Part shown: piece after piece, positions 15,642-24,188 of the stretch
Numbering within the stretch: the stretch's first letter is position 1
Layout of the letters: every line of letters begins with the position of its first letter
Source of the DNA: Phycisphaerae bacterium
GTDB taxonomy: Bacteria; Planctomycetota; Phycisphaerae; Phycisphaerales; SM1A02
Assembly: GCA_016795065.1 (NCBI GenBank)
Contig: JAEUIU010000054.1
Span: 1 to 64,000 of the forward strand
Length of the DNA stretch: 64,000 nucleotides
Reading direction: 5' to 3'
Translations under genes and position numbers: made by a program
Notes under the pieces: generated by a model
Databases searched by the model: none
What the model was told of the DNA's origin: nothing
Seen by the model: the letters and a program-made list of their open reading frames with translations, nothing else

Positions 15642-15847
15642 TTGCTTTCGTGCGCGGGTATCAATGGATGCTTGGCCCGCTGCTTGGCGGGCATTGCCGC
15701 TTCGTTCCGTCATGCAGTCATTACGCAATCGAAGCGCTTCGGATCCACGGAGCGATGCGGGGGACTTTCCTCACACTGCGAAGGCTCAGTCGTTGTCATC
15801 CGTGGGGACCTCCGTGCGGCGACGACCCGGTTCCGTCGCGCCGATGA
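15635..15847 (+). CDS. yidD: YidD-type membrane protein insertion factor
   Basis: A 70-aa protein with the full YidD pattern: YQWMLGPLLGGHCRFVPSCS, HYAIEALRIHG and RRLSRCHPWG, including the three conserved cysteines. YidD assists membrane protein insertion with YidC. The GTG start at 15635 precedes the rnpA stop by a few bases, giving a 7-base overlap; the frame is open upstream but the family starts here. Confidence 0.88.
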   Translation: MLIAFVRGYQWMLGPLLGGHCRFVPSCSHYAIEALRIHGAMRGTFLTLRRLSRCHPWGPPCGDDPVPSRR

Positions 15848-15944
15848 TCCTGATCGAGTTGATCGACTTTCAACGAAACGGAGAGTTCGGGCTATTCATT
15901 GCTGTGCTGCATCGATACAACGGCGCGCGAAGGAGGTCATCACC

Positions 15945-17777
15945 ATGGCCATCACACGCGATCGTTGGAGCAGCATGCAATTCGGCGGGAAGCGTCTGAA
16001 TTCGTCGGTGATCGCACACGGCATCGCCGCAGCATTGGCTTCGCTTGCGCCGGTGGCGTCCTCGCACGCCGGCGGGTGGAGCGGCTTTGGGTGCGTTCCA
16101 CAGGACCTGAACGCCGATGGGGAGGTCAACGCCGCTGACCTTGCGATCCTGCTCGGCGCGTGGGGATTGAGCGAACATCCTGCCGACTTCAATGGCATCA
16201 ACGGCGTCGATGGAGCCGACCTGGGAAGCATGCTCGGCGCCTGGGGGCCGTGGCCACTGGCTGCTTGCCTCGAGGTTGACTCGATTGAGCCGACCACCGC
16301 AGGGATGGGCGATATCGTCTCCCTCGCCGGGCACTTCCCCGATCCGAATGTCGAGAACTACTGCCTGGTCAGCATGAACGACGCCGGCGGCGTGATTCCG
16401 TTTGAGGTGATCAGCGTCGACGGCAGCAAGCTCAAGGCACGCGTCGGACCGTCGAACGCCCAAGGTACGACCTTCGTCATGATCGGGCTCGGTGACGGGG
16501 ACAGCGGACTTCCCGGCGAACTCACGCCCGGCGTCGGCTACGGCGACGAGCCGTGGAGCTGGTCCACCGACGCCGGCGGCCTCATGACCGAGGTCGCTTT
16601 CAAGCTCGAGCGAGGAAGCGGCATCAGCGGCTCCTTCTACGGGACCCTCGACGGCGGCGCCCTCAAGGTCGTCATCAACGGGGATTGTGCAGCAGGGACC
16701 AAGTTCGCGATCTGGCCGCGCGCACACCACTATGCGACCGGACCGGGCGATCCTTACGTTGGCTTCGACTGCTACATCCCCTGCATCGAGATCTACCCGG
16801 GATCGGATGAATTCTCCTGTGCCCAGCAGATCTGCTCGGTCATCACCAACGTCTACGCGGCTCACGTTCCGCCGATCGCCGTGACCTGTTCGGTCGCGAC
16901 CGTCGCAGGCGGCACCGAACTCACGCTCAAGCTCAACGGCCTGAACATCGATTGGGGCGTCTTCAACATCGAGGTCCTTTCCGACGACATCGCATGCGGC
17001 CCGGGCCCAGGCAACTGTTCGACCGACTGCCCGTGCGACGTCAATGGCGACGGACAGGTGAACGAAGCGGACCTCCTTTTCATCCAGAACTCGTTCGGCG
17101 CTTGCCCCGGCCTCGGTGTCTTCTGCTGCGCTGACCTGAACGGGGACTCCGAAGTCAACGCGGCGGACGTCGCGGCGTTCCTCGCCTGCGCCCCGTGTCC
17201 GGTCCAGTGCAACCCAGCCTGTCCCTGCGACGTCAACGGGGACGGGGTGGTGAATGACATCGACCTCCAGCAGATCCTGAACTCCTTCGGCACCTGCGAC
17301 GGGACCTGCTGCGAGGACTTCGACGGAGATGGCATCGTCGGTGCGACCGACATGCTCCTCTGGTTCACGTGCAGCGGCGGCTGCGTTCCTGGCGGCTGCA
17401 GCCTGACCTGCCCCTGCGACGTCAATGCCGATGGCGCTGTGGACGATGCGGACCTCAACGCAATCGTTGCTGCCTTCGGACCGTGCGATCTCTCTTGTTG
17501 CGAGGACCTGAACGGTGACGGAACGGTCAACACCGCCGACGTCGCCGTGTGGCTCGCCTGCGAAAGCGAGTGCGTGCCACCGATTTGCAATGCAGACTGC
17601 CCCTGCGACGTCAACGTCGACGGCGCAGTCGATACCGCCGATCTGGCGTTCATCCAAGCTCACTTCGGGCCTTGCGATGGCATCGCATGTTGCACCGATC
17701 TTGACGGCGACGGCGACACCGATGGCGCTGACGTGCAAGCATGGCTGAGTTGCGGCTTCGGCTGCAACCCAGGCTGA
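15945..17777 (+). CDS. secreted protein with five dockerin-like modules
   Basis: ATG 15945 follows AAGGAGG by 8 bases and a signal peptide ends near SSHAGG (about residue 44). The 610-aa protein has a dockerin pair immediately after the signal (DLNADGEVNAADLAILLGAWG and a second loop DFNGINGVDGADLGSMLGAWG). The middle 300 residues are an unrecognised Cys-containing domain. The C-terminus is a tandem array of four more EF-hand pairs, each starting C-P-C-D-V-N-x-D-G and separated by Cys-rich linkers. That makes ten Ca-binding-type loops in all. No membrane anchor is seen. Most family members here carry one pair, so this looks like a calcium-stabilised or multivalent surface protein; function unknown. 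Confidence 0.85.
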   Translation: MAITRDRWSSMQFGGKRLNSSVIAHGIAAALASLAPVASSHAGGWSGFGCVPQDLNADGEVNAADLAILLGAWGLSEHPADFNGINGVDGADLGSMLGAWGPWPLAACLEVDSIEPTTAGMGDIVSLAGHFPDPNVENYCLVSMNDAGGVIPFEVISVDGSKLKARVGPSNAQGTTFVMIGLGDGDSGLPGELTPGVGYGDEPWSWSTDAGGLMTEVAFKLERGSGISGSFYGTLDGGALKVVINGDCAAGTKFAIWPRAHHYATGPGDPYVGFDCYIPCIEIYPGSDEFSCAQQICSVITNVYAAHVPPIAVTCSVATVAGGTELTLKLNGLNIDWGVFNIEVLSDDIACGPGPGNCSTDCPCDVNGDGQVNEADLLFIQNSFGACPGLGVFCCADLNGDSEVNAADVAAFLACAPCPVQCNPACPCDVNGDGVVNDIDLQQILNSFGTCDGTCCEDFDGDGIVGATDMLLWFTCSGGCVPGGCSLTCPCDVNADGAVDDADLNAIVAAFGPCDLSCCEDLNGDGTVNTADVAVWLACESECVPPICNADCPCDVNVDGAVDTADLAFIQAHFGPCDGIACCTDLDGDGDTDGADVQAWLSCGFGCNPG

Positions 17778-17810
17778 CGCCCAGCCTACGCCAACACATC
17801 CTCGTCCATG

Positions 17811-17842
17811 ACACCGCCGGGGGCTGTTGCCTCCGGCGGTGT
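17811..17842. terminator. bidirectional terminator hairpin
   Basis: A 14-bp stem (ACACCGCCGG plus GGGC pairing with GCCT-CCGGCGGTGT, one G-T pair) closes a TGTT loop between the converging ends of the dockerin gene (17777) and the FAH-family gene (17849). The position fits a shared terminator. Confidence 0.8.
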
Positions 17843-17848
17843 TCCTGC

Positions 17849-18541
17849 TTAGGCCTCAATCACCGGATTGCGCAGAAGCCCCACCCGCTCGATCTCGACC
17901 TCGACAACATCACCGTGCTTCAGGAAGACCGGCGGCTTGCGGGCCGAGCCGACTCCCGACGGGGTGCCGGTGAGAAGCACCGTGCCGGCAGCGAGGGTCA
18001 GGCCGCGCGAGAGCTCGCTGATCAGGAAGTCGACGGGGAAGAGCATGCTCGCCGTCGAGGCCTCTTGCATGGTCACGCCGTTCACGCGGGTACGAAGCAT
18101 CAGACGCTGCGGATCGCCGACCTGCGATGCGGGGACCACCGCCGAGAGCGGGCAGAAGGTGTCGAAACTCTTGCCGCGGGAGTATTGCCCCCCGCTTCCG
18201 TTCTTCTGCCACCAGCGGGCGCTCACATCGTTGGCACAGGCGTAGCCGCGCACGAACGAAAGAGCCGCGTCGCGCGGAACGTCGCGGCAATCACGGTCGA
18301 TGACGACCGCCAACTCGCCTTCCCAATCGACCTGGGGACCATGCTCGCGGCAGATCGACGGAATCACGATCGTCTCGCCGTGGCCGATCACCGAGGCCGG
18401 GTTCTTTAGGAAGATGATCGGATGTTCCTGCGGAATCGCCCCCATCTCGGCGGCATGTTCAGCGTAGTTCCGTCCGACGGCAAGGATGCACGGAGGGCGC
18501 GTGGTCATGCCTCGGATGGTACCGCCGCCGGCGGCCGTCAT
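17849..18541 (-). CDS. fumarylacetoacetate hydrolase (FAH) family protein
   Basis: The 230-aa protein has the FAH fold markers: GRNYAEHAAEM, VDWEGELAVVI (E of the metal site), YACANDVSARWW, GKSFDTFCPLS and TGTPSGVG. Members hydrolyse or decarboxylate acylpyruvates and related keto acids, including oxaloacetate; the substrate is not defined by sequence. ATG 18541 overlaps the preceding stop (ATGA), suggesting coupling to the 744-aa protein; ATG 18508 (MTTRPP) is an alternative that fits the family start better. It is the last gene of the SPFH/ABC cluster and may be a metabolic passenger. Confidence 0.85.
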   Translation of the reverse strand: MTAAGGGTIRGMTTRPPCILAVGRNYAEHAAEMGAIPQEHPIIFLKNPASVIGHGETIVIPSICREHGPQVDWEGELAVVIDRDCRDVPRDAALSFVRGYACANDVSARWWQKNGSGGQYSRGKSFDTFCPLSAVVPASQVGDPQRLMLRTRVNGVTMQEASTASMLFPVDFLISELSRGLTLAAGTVLLTGTPSGVGSARKPPVFLKHGDVVEVEIERVGLLRNPVIEA

Positions 18542-20772
18542 TTCGTCTCGAAGCGGTCGCGCTGCTCGATCGCCTTCTCGCGAGCTGCCTTCGCCGCCTG
18601 TTCCGCACGATGCTCTTCCATCCCCGGGGGCTCGGGCAGAACGACCTCGAAGTTCAGCCGCGTCGCGAGCGGGCTGTTCTGGAACTCCGCCTGGATATAA
18701 GGCTTTACCTGATCGTAGACCAAACGCTTCTCGCTGTCGCCGGCCCGACCGTAGATGATGAGGCGGTCGGCGAGCGAGGTCGAGGTGTCCATCATGACGT
18801 CGCGGAAGACGTCGCGTAGGCTCGTCTCGAGGCCACCGATAAGTTCCTTCATGCGACCTTCGCCGAACTTGTTGGTGAAGTCGTAGTAACGGCTGGTCTT
18901 GAAGTAGACAGTCACTTCGTTGGCGAACTTGATCGATTCCTTGTACACGTCCGGATGCCCAAGCAGCAGGCCCTCCCGGAAACCGCGACGCAGGGCCGCG
19001 TACACATCGCTTCGGGCGACGTCGGGCTGCATCTCGTATTCGCCCTCGGTGAACTGCTTCACCAGAACCTCAAGTTCACCCACATACTGGGTGTTCGGGA
19101 TGACGCCGAACTGGCCGTACAGTTGGTCTAGTTCGCCTAGGACTTGCTTTGCCCCCTCGAGGTCACCGAAACGGTAGAGCTCCCGGACCGCCTGCTTCAT
19201 GAAATTCTCATGGAAGTGCGTGAAGGAGTCGGTGATGCCGCCGGGAACGTGGAAGTACTTGCCGTGCAGTTCGCGGAAGTAGCGGTCGATGACCTTGATC
19301 CACCGCGGGTCGCTGAGGCGGGTCGGGTTGTCGTTGGCCAGCGGGTCAAAGAGCATGATGCCGGAGCGGGCAAGCGCCTGCATCGATTGGATGAAGGTCC
19401 GGTCGTTGTTGACGACCTTCGAGATGTTGTCCTCCATCGCGTATCGCAGCGATGCCATGTCGCCGCCGCGCTTCGCCCAATAGAGTGTGTGGGCCGCCGG
19501 GTGCCGCCAATCCAGCGGCCCGGTGTCGCGGGTGTACTGCCACATCAGGCGGGCATCCATGTTGTAGCGGTCGCGCAGAACCTTGCGGCGCAGGAACGCG
19601 AGGAAGTCATCGACCGCCTGCTGTCGGCCGCTGCCGCCGAGGGACTCACCGAAAGCGCCGTCGAAGGCTCGGAAAAGCCGGTTCTGAAGACGACCGCCAA
19701 CATCACCGTCGGTCCGCTTGAGTTGTTCCTCGACGCCGAGAATCCGGGCATACGGCGAGTCCTTGACCGCTCGCCACTGGCCGTAGGCAAGGAGGAATCG
19801 ATCATCGAGGCGGAACTGGAACCGCGACTCGAAGCCGGAGAGATCCTTGGTGAGTTGAGCGACGAGTTCCCGGGTCTCGGGGTTCTTCGCGTACAGCTCC
19901 TCTTCGGTTTCGGGCGCGTCGGCGATCCGCTTCATCCACTCGACCCGCTCCTTGTGGTTGGGCGGTGGGTCCCCGAGCAGGTATTGCCATTCGCGGGCGA
20001 ACTCCCGCTTGTAGTAGAGGTGGGCATCGTCAGCGACGCCATCCAGCTTGTGCGAGAACCAGAACGCCAGTTCCTTGTGCAGGACGACGTCGTTGGGGTT
20101 GTAGCGCAACCCACGGTTGCGGACGAGATCGATCCCTTCCTTCACCCACTCCCACCGTTCCTCCGGCGTGTTGGTGAGAACGGAGATGTTGTAGGCCATG
20201 TTGTGGCCGTGGAATCCCCACACCTCACCGAAGCGCGGCTGGAGCTTGGTGATCAGGTCCGCATCGGACATGACTTCGAAGAAGAGCCCCTTCTCCTTCA
20301 TCATGTTGACCTTGATCCACAGGTAGTCGACGATCAGGCCGCGGAACGCCCCCATGACCGTGCCTAACGCGACGATCGGCGGGGCCCCATCGACGGCGAC
20401 GTCGGTGTAGCGAAGTCCGTAGCCGTCGGTGCCGACTACCTGGCCGCGGACGTCGCGGCGCGTGCTGTCCGAGACCCATCCGACATCGACGAGATCGCCG
20501 AGCGCACCGGACCAGGACTGTCCTTCGGCATCGAACTTGAAGTCGAGCGGAGCGCCCGGCGTGGCTGCCGCCGTCACGGTCTTGAGGAGCCGCAGCTCGG
20601 TGATCGGTATGCGGACGGTGGTGCGTGCGTCGGAGTCGGGGTCGATCGCATCGATCACCACCACCGGCTCGCCGGCGCTGGCCGTGATGCCGGGCAGCAT
20701 GCGCCCGCCGAGGAAAAAGAGCAGGCACGCAACGGCGGCGGCGGCGAGTTGGACGAATCGGTCGGTGGCCAT
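18538..20772 (-). CDS. large planctomycete-type exported/anchored protein of unknown function
   Basis: The 744-aa protein has one N-terminal membrane segment (about residues 8-27, AAAAVACLLFFLGG) and a large extracytoplasmic part. I see no enzymatic motif. The region GAFRGLIVDYLWIKVNMMKEKG, followed by an aromatic and Asn-rich helix (HGHNMAYNISV), resembles an uncharacterised protein I recall next to ABC-2 transporters in planctomycete genomes. The rest is helical and hydrophilic, with repeat-like helical pairs that could be TPR-like. It begins 39 bases after the stop of the large permease and overlaps the FAH gene downstream. A periplasmic partner of the ABC-2 transporter is an inference from context. 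Confidence 0.75.
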   Translation of the reverse strand: MATDRFVQLAAAAVACLLFFLGGRMLPGITASAGEPVVVIDAIDPDSDARTTVRIPITELRLLKTVTAAATPGAPLDFKFDAEGQSWSGALGDLVDVGWVSDSTRRDVRGQVVGTDGYGLRYTDVAVDGAPPIVALGTVMGAFRGLIVDYLWIKVNMMKEKGLFFEVMSDADLITKLQPRFGEVWGFHGHNMAYNISVLTNTPEERWEWVKEGIDLVRNRGLRYNPNDVVLHKELAFWFSHKLDGVADDAHLYYKREFAREWQYLLGDPPPNHKERVEWMKRIADAPETEEELYAKNPETRELVAQLTKDLSGFESRFQFRLDDRFLLAYGQWRAVKDSPYARILGVEEQLKRTDGDVGGRLQNRLFRAFDGAFGESLGGSGRQQAVDDFLAFLRRKVLRDRYNMDARLMWQYTRDTGPLDWRHPAAHTLYWAKRGGDMASLRYAMEDNISKVVNNDRTFIQSMQALARSGIMLFDPLANDNPTRLSDPRWIKVIDRYFRELHGKYFHVPGGITDSFTHFHENFMKQAVRELYRFGDLEGAKQVLGELDQLYGQFGVIPNTQYVGELEVLVKQFTEGEYEMQPDVARSDVYAALRRGFREGLLLGHPDVYKESIKFANEVTVYFKTSRYYDFTNKFGEGRMKELIGGLETSLRDVFRDVMMDTSTSLADRLIIYGRAGDSEKRLVYDQVKPYIQAEFQNSPLATRLNFEVVLPEPPGMEEHRAEQAAKAAREKAIEQRDRFETK

Positions 20773-20811
20773 GGTGTGCGCCTCGCGGAGGCGAGCGTGT
20801 CGAGCGAACCG

Positions 20812-22866
20812 TTAGGAGTTGCCGCTGTAGACCGCGAGTTCCTTGCGGCGGAACGCGCTGAAGCCCAGAAAGAAGACGCCGCCGCTCCAGACGACGCCTA
20901 TCACCAGCAGGGCGTTCAACACCGCGCCGCCGGAGATAAGCCGTCCCTCGACGAGGGCCTGGGTCGGGGAGGTTTCGCCGAACGAGCGGAGCAGCCACTC
21001 GGACGCCGTGGCGATGCCCATCACCACATACTGCACGACCTTCCAGAGCGCCGGCGTGTCCGGCTTCACGTTGTACTCGGCCAGCGACATGCCCAGGAAC
21101 GGGGCGAGGCTGCCGATGGTGAGGACGGTGAAGCTGAGCATCGACGCGACGGGAAAGGAGAGGATTGTCGCCGCGCAGACGCCAAGCATGGCGAGGAACG
21201 CGAGCTTGATGAACTGAACGCACATCGCCCGCAGGAAGTTCGGCTCAAAGCTGTCAACCCGATAGAGAACTTCGAGGGCGTCGTGCTTGAAGATCATGGG
21301 ACCGATGCCGGGAATCCGTTCGGGTCCGCGCTCCGTTTCGCGATAGCCGGCATTCTCGATCGTCAGCCGCAGGACGCCGTTCTCGTCGATCACCCGCTGG
21401 GTATCAAGCGGCTGGATGGTCATGACGTGAGGCTGGGCAGGCACGAAGATGCGGTCGCTGTAGAGTCCCTCGCCAAACTTGAACATGACCGGATGGACCT
21501 CGTGGGGGTCGATACGGCCGATGTCGAAGGAGTAGCGAATCGTGAGGGGTGCCGCCGTGTCGCGGGCACGCTTCAGGCCATGGAACTCATACGTGCGTTC
21601 CTCGCCGGCCGGAATGGTCCGCTGTGCGGTGCCGTAGGTGGTGACGACATCCTTGGCGATCTCCCGTTTCACGTCGATCTCAGGGCGGAGCCCGTCGGCG
21701 ATCTCAGATTGCAGGACGGGGTCGGAAGAGATCCGCTGCTCGACGAGCTCACGAAGCTGATCCCCCATCAGACGCTTGTACTCGGGGTACGTGCCCTGCC
21801 GGGCGACGAGAATCTGTTCGCTGACCGCTTGGGCGTCCGCTGCATCTTGAGCCGGTCGGGTGCTGATGAACCGAACTTGCACGAAGATCGCCAGACCGCC
21901 GAGGACCAGGAGGATGACGTTCAGGGTGACGACCCCCAGCCACTTGCCCACAAGGTACTGGAGGCGGGCCACCGGCTTGGTCATGAGCTGCCAGATCTGC
22001 CGGTCGCGGATCTCAAACGCAACAGTCGCGCAAGAGAGGAAGACGGTCATGCTGGCCGCCAGCAGGAACATCAGGCCGATGCTCTTGGAGAGGTACGACT
22101 GGATCTGGTAGCGAAGCGGTTCGCTGATGTCGATCCAGAGTGGAATGAGCGGAAGGGCGACCAAGAGGACGCCGACGAAGAAGGTCGCGATGCGCAGTCG
22201 AAGGGCCTCGCGAAGGACGTTGGCGGCGATGGCCACGGTCGGGTTCGCCCCACTCAGGGCCATGGCCGCAGCCGAGACCAGAAGCGCGAAGCTATAGCAC
22301 AGGGCGACCGCGGTGACGATCGCAATGACCCAAGCGAGTTCGCCTTGGACGATGGACGGCACGATGAGAAGCGCCGTCGCCAACGCGGTCAGGACGAGAT
22401 GCGGAAAGAGGCCCGTCCAGACCGAGAGCAGTCCCGCCGTCAGCGCTGCAAATGCGAGGAGCAGCACCGTGTCGCTCTGTTCCAGCAGGAAGGGCGGCAC
22501 GAAAGGCGGAACCCGATCGGCCAGGAGCAGGCGGGCCGCGCCGAAAGGGCTCATCAGGGCGCCGCTGTCGTCGTAAAGGTCACGGGCCTGACGGATGAGC
22601 GATTCGTTGCCGAAGGTGCGGCCGTTGATGTCGACGGTGCCCGTCGTCGCGAAGTCGACCGCCGCCTGGTCACCTCGTGTGAGGTTTGCCTCGGCGAGCG
22701 TCTGGACGATCAGGTTGCGGTCTCGCTGAATGCCGGCACCGATCACGTACAGCCATCCGAAGAGGCCGAGGACCACCGCAGCGCAGAGCACGCTGAGAGT
22801 GACCCGAACGCCGAAGCGGCGTTGGATCTCGTCGGCCTTTGTCCATAGGAGCTTGAGGAGACTCAC
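20812..22866 (-). CDS. ABC-2 type transporter permease, large
   Basis: A 684-aa permease with a first membrane segment at about 27-47, a cluster of segments in residues 130-330 and another group near the C-terminus (about 545-680). The middle (about 340-545) is a large soluble, probably external domain. The segment FEIRDRQIWQLMTKPVARLQYLVGKWLG is the ABC-2 permease coupling-helix pattern. Its ATG overlaps the ATPase stop by four bases (ATGA), so the ATPase at 22863-24101 is the obvious partner. The substrate is unknown. Confidence 0.85.
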   Translation of the reverse strand: MSLLKLLWTKADEIQRRFGVRVTLSVLCAAVVLGLFGWLYVIGAGIQRDRNLIVQTLAEANLTRGDQAAVDFATTGTVDINGRTFGNESLIRQARDLYDDSGALMSPFGAARLLLADRVPPFVPPFLLEQSDTVLLLAFAALTAGLLSVWTGLFPHLVLTALATALLIVPSIVQGELAWVIAIVTAVALCYSFALLVSAAAMALSGANPTVAIAANVLREALRLRIATFFVGVLLVALPLIPLWIDISEPLRYQIQSYLSKSIGLMFLLAASMTVFLSCATVAFEIRDRQIWQLMTKPVARLQYLVGKWLGVVTLNVILLVLGGLAIFVQVRFISTRPAQDAADAQAVSEQILVARQGTYPEYKRLMGDQLRELVEQRISSDPVLQSEIADGLRPEIDVKREIAKDVVTTYGTAQRTIPAGEERTYEFHGLKRARDTAAPLTIRYSFDIGRIDPHEVHPVMFKFGEGLYSDRIFVPAQPHVMTIQPLDTQRVIDENGVLRLTIENAGYRETERGPERIPGIGPMIFKHDALEVLYRVDSFEPNFLRAMCVQFIKLAFLAMLGVCAATILSFPVASMLSFTVLTIGSLAPFLGMSLAEYNVKPDTPALWKVVQYVVMGIATASEWLLRSFGETSPTQALVEGRLISGGAVLNALLVIGVVWSGGVFFLGFSAFRRKELAVYSGNS

Positions 22867-24101
22867 CTCGACGCTCCTCCCCGCCTGTCGTCATCACCAC
22901 CACCGAGAAGGTCGTCGATCACGCTCGCGTCGACGTCTTTCGGCTTGGCGATCGGTTCCGCCGGCTTCGACGGCGCGGTGGGTTTGGCGGGCGTCGTCCG
23001 CTCCTCGATCAGTTCCTGCAGGACATCGGCTTTCGGCCCTGCCGGAGGCGCAGCCTCAAGACCATGCTGACCGCTTCCCTTTCCGCCGATCTCGACCGAA
23101 CGACTCACAGCGGCCTTCTCGCGGGTGAGATCCTCGATGAGTTCGCCGCCGTCCTCGGGCTCCTTCTCGACCAGGAACGCCGCGGTTTGCCCGCCGTGCT
23201 GGGCGCCGCTCGTCGCAACCTGCTCCTGCCTGGCCTTCTCGACCAGATCCATGAAGAAGTCCTCGAGCTTCTCGCGAGGGCTGTCGACCCGGTCGACGCC
23301 AATCCCCTGCAACTCCTGAAGCACCTGATCGATCCGTGCGATCGTGTCGGGCGAGAGCCGCTGGGTCGTCAGCACCGTGCGCGACGTGTCGGTGAGCAGT
23401 TCGTCGGCCGTGCCGCCCGCCCGGATCTTGCCGCCGTAGAGGACGACCATGCGGGTGCAGACATCTTCGACCTCATCCAGCAGGTGCGAGGAAAGGAGGA
23501 TCGTCTTGCCTCGTCGACCGAGTTCTATGAGCAGGTCCTTCACCTGCTTCGTGCCAACCGGATCGAGGCCGCTGGTCGGTTCGTCGAGGATGAGAAACTC
23601 AGGATCGTTGATGAGGGCCTGGGCAAGTCCCAAGCGACGGGTCATGCCTTTCGAGAACTCGCCGACCGCACGGTGCCGGACCTGGCTCAGGCCGACCATC
23701 TCGAGCAGTTCGCCAACCCGCCGCGTTCGCTCGCGGCGATCGATGCCGAAGAGCTTCGCGTAGTAGTCCAACGTCTCCTGCGGGTTGAGGAATCGGTACA
23801 TGTACGACTCCTCGGGCAGGTAGCCAATGCGCTTCTTCACCGTGACGTCGCTCGGTTCGCGGCCGAAAACAAGCAGACGGCCCTTGGTCTTGTGCAGAAG
23901 CCCGAGGATCATCTTGATCGTCGTGCTCTTGCCGCTGCCGTTGGGACCGAGCAACCCGAAGACCTCGCCGCGACGGATCTCGAAGTCGATTCCGTCGACC
24001 GCCCGGGCCTTCGCCCGAAGCCAGAAGTCGCTGAAGACCTTGGTCAGGCCAACGGCCTCGACGATCTTCTCCGAGGTTGTCATGCGTTCGGCGGTTGCCA
24101 T
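22863..24101 (-). CDS. ABC transporter ATP-binding protein with long charged tail
   Basis: ABC-2-type ATPase: Walker A GPNGSGKST, Q-loop region GYLPEES, signature FSKGM, Walker B FLILDEPTSGLDP and H-loop SSHLL. The ABC domain takes about 240 residues and is followed by a roughly 170-residue tail rich in E, K, A and P ending in DDLLGGGDDDRR, which is not part of a standard ATPase and may be a regulatory or docking segment. Start at ATG 24101 (412 aa) is chosen near the domain; ATG 24083 or the upstream open frame to 24167 are alternatives, and no clear ribosome binding site is seen. It is coupled to the permease downstream. Confidence 0.85.
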   Translation of the reverse strand: MATAERMTTSEKIVEAVGLTKVFSDFWLRAKARAVDGIDFEIRRGEVFGLLGPNGSGKSTTIKMILGLLHKTKGRLLVFGREPSDVTVKKRIGYLPEESYMYRFLNPQETLDYYAKLFGIDRRERTRRVGELLEMVGLSQVRHRAVGEFSKGMTRRLGLAQALINDPEFLILDEPTSGLDPVGTKQVKDLLIELGRRGKTILLSSHLLDEVEDVCTRMVVLYGGKIRAGGTADELLTDTSRTVLTTQRLSPDTIARIDQVLQELQGIGVDRVDSPREKLEDFFMDLVEKARQEQVATSGAQHGGQTAAFLVEKEPEDGGELIEDLTREKAAVSRSVEIGGKGSGQHGLEAAPPAGPKADVLQELIEERTTPAKPTAPSKPAEPIAKPKDVDASVIDDLLGGGDDDRRGGASR

Positions 24102-24188
24102 GGGTGGTCCCGTGCGCTCAAGCGCGGCTCGCTGTCCTACGTCGTTAGGGTCATTCGCTGCAGTCACTCGTCCCGACGTCGGGATCCG

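Noticed and set aside
15870-17738. 622-codon minus-strand frame opposite the five-dockerin gene
   Set aside because: It is the antisense of a repetitive GC-rich coding sequence; the plus strand has signal peptide, ribosome binding site and clear dockerin loops.
20749-22848. 699-codon plus-strand frame opposite the ABC-2 permease
   Set aside because: Antisense shadow of high-GC coding DNA; no family similarity, whereas the minus strand reads as a permease.
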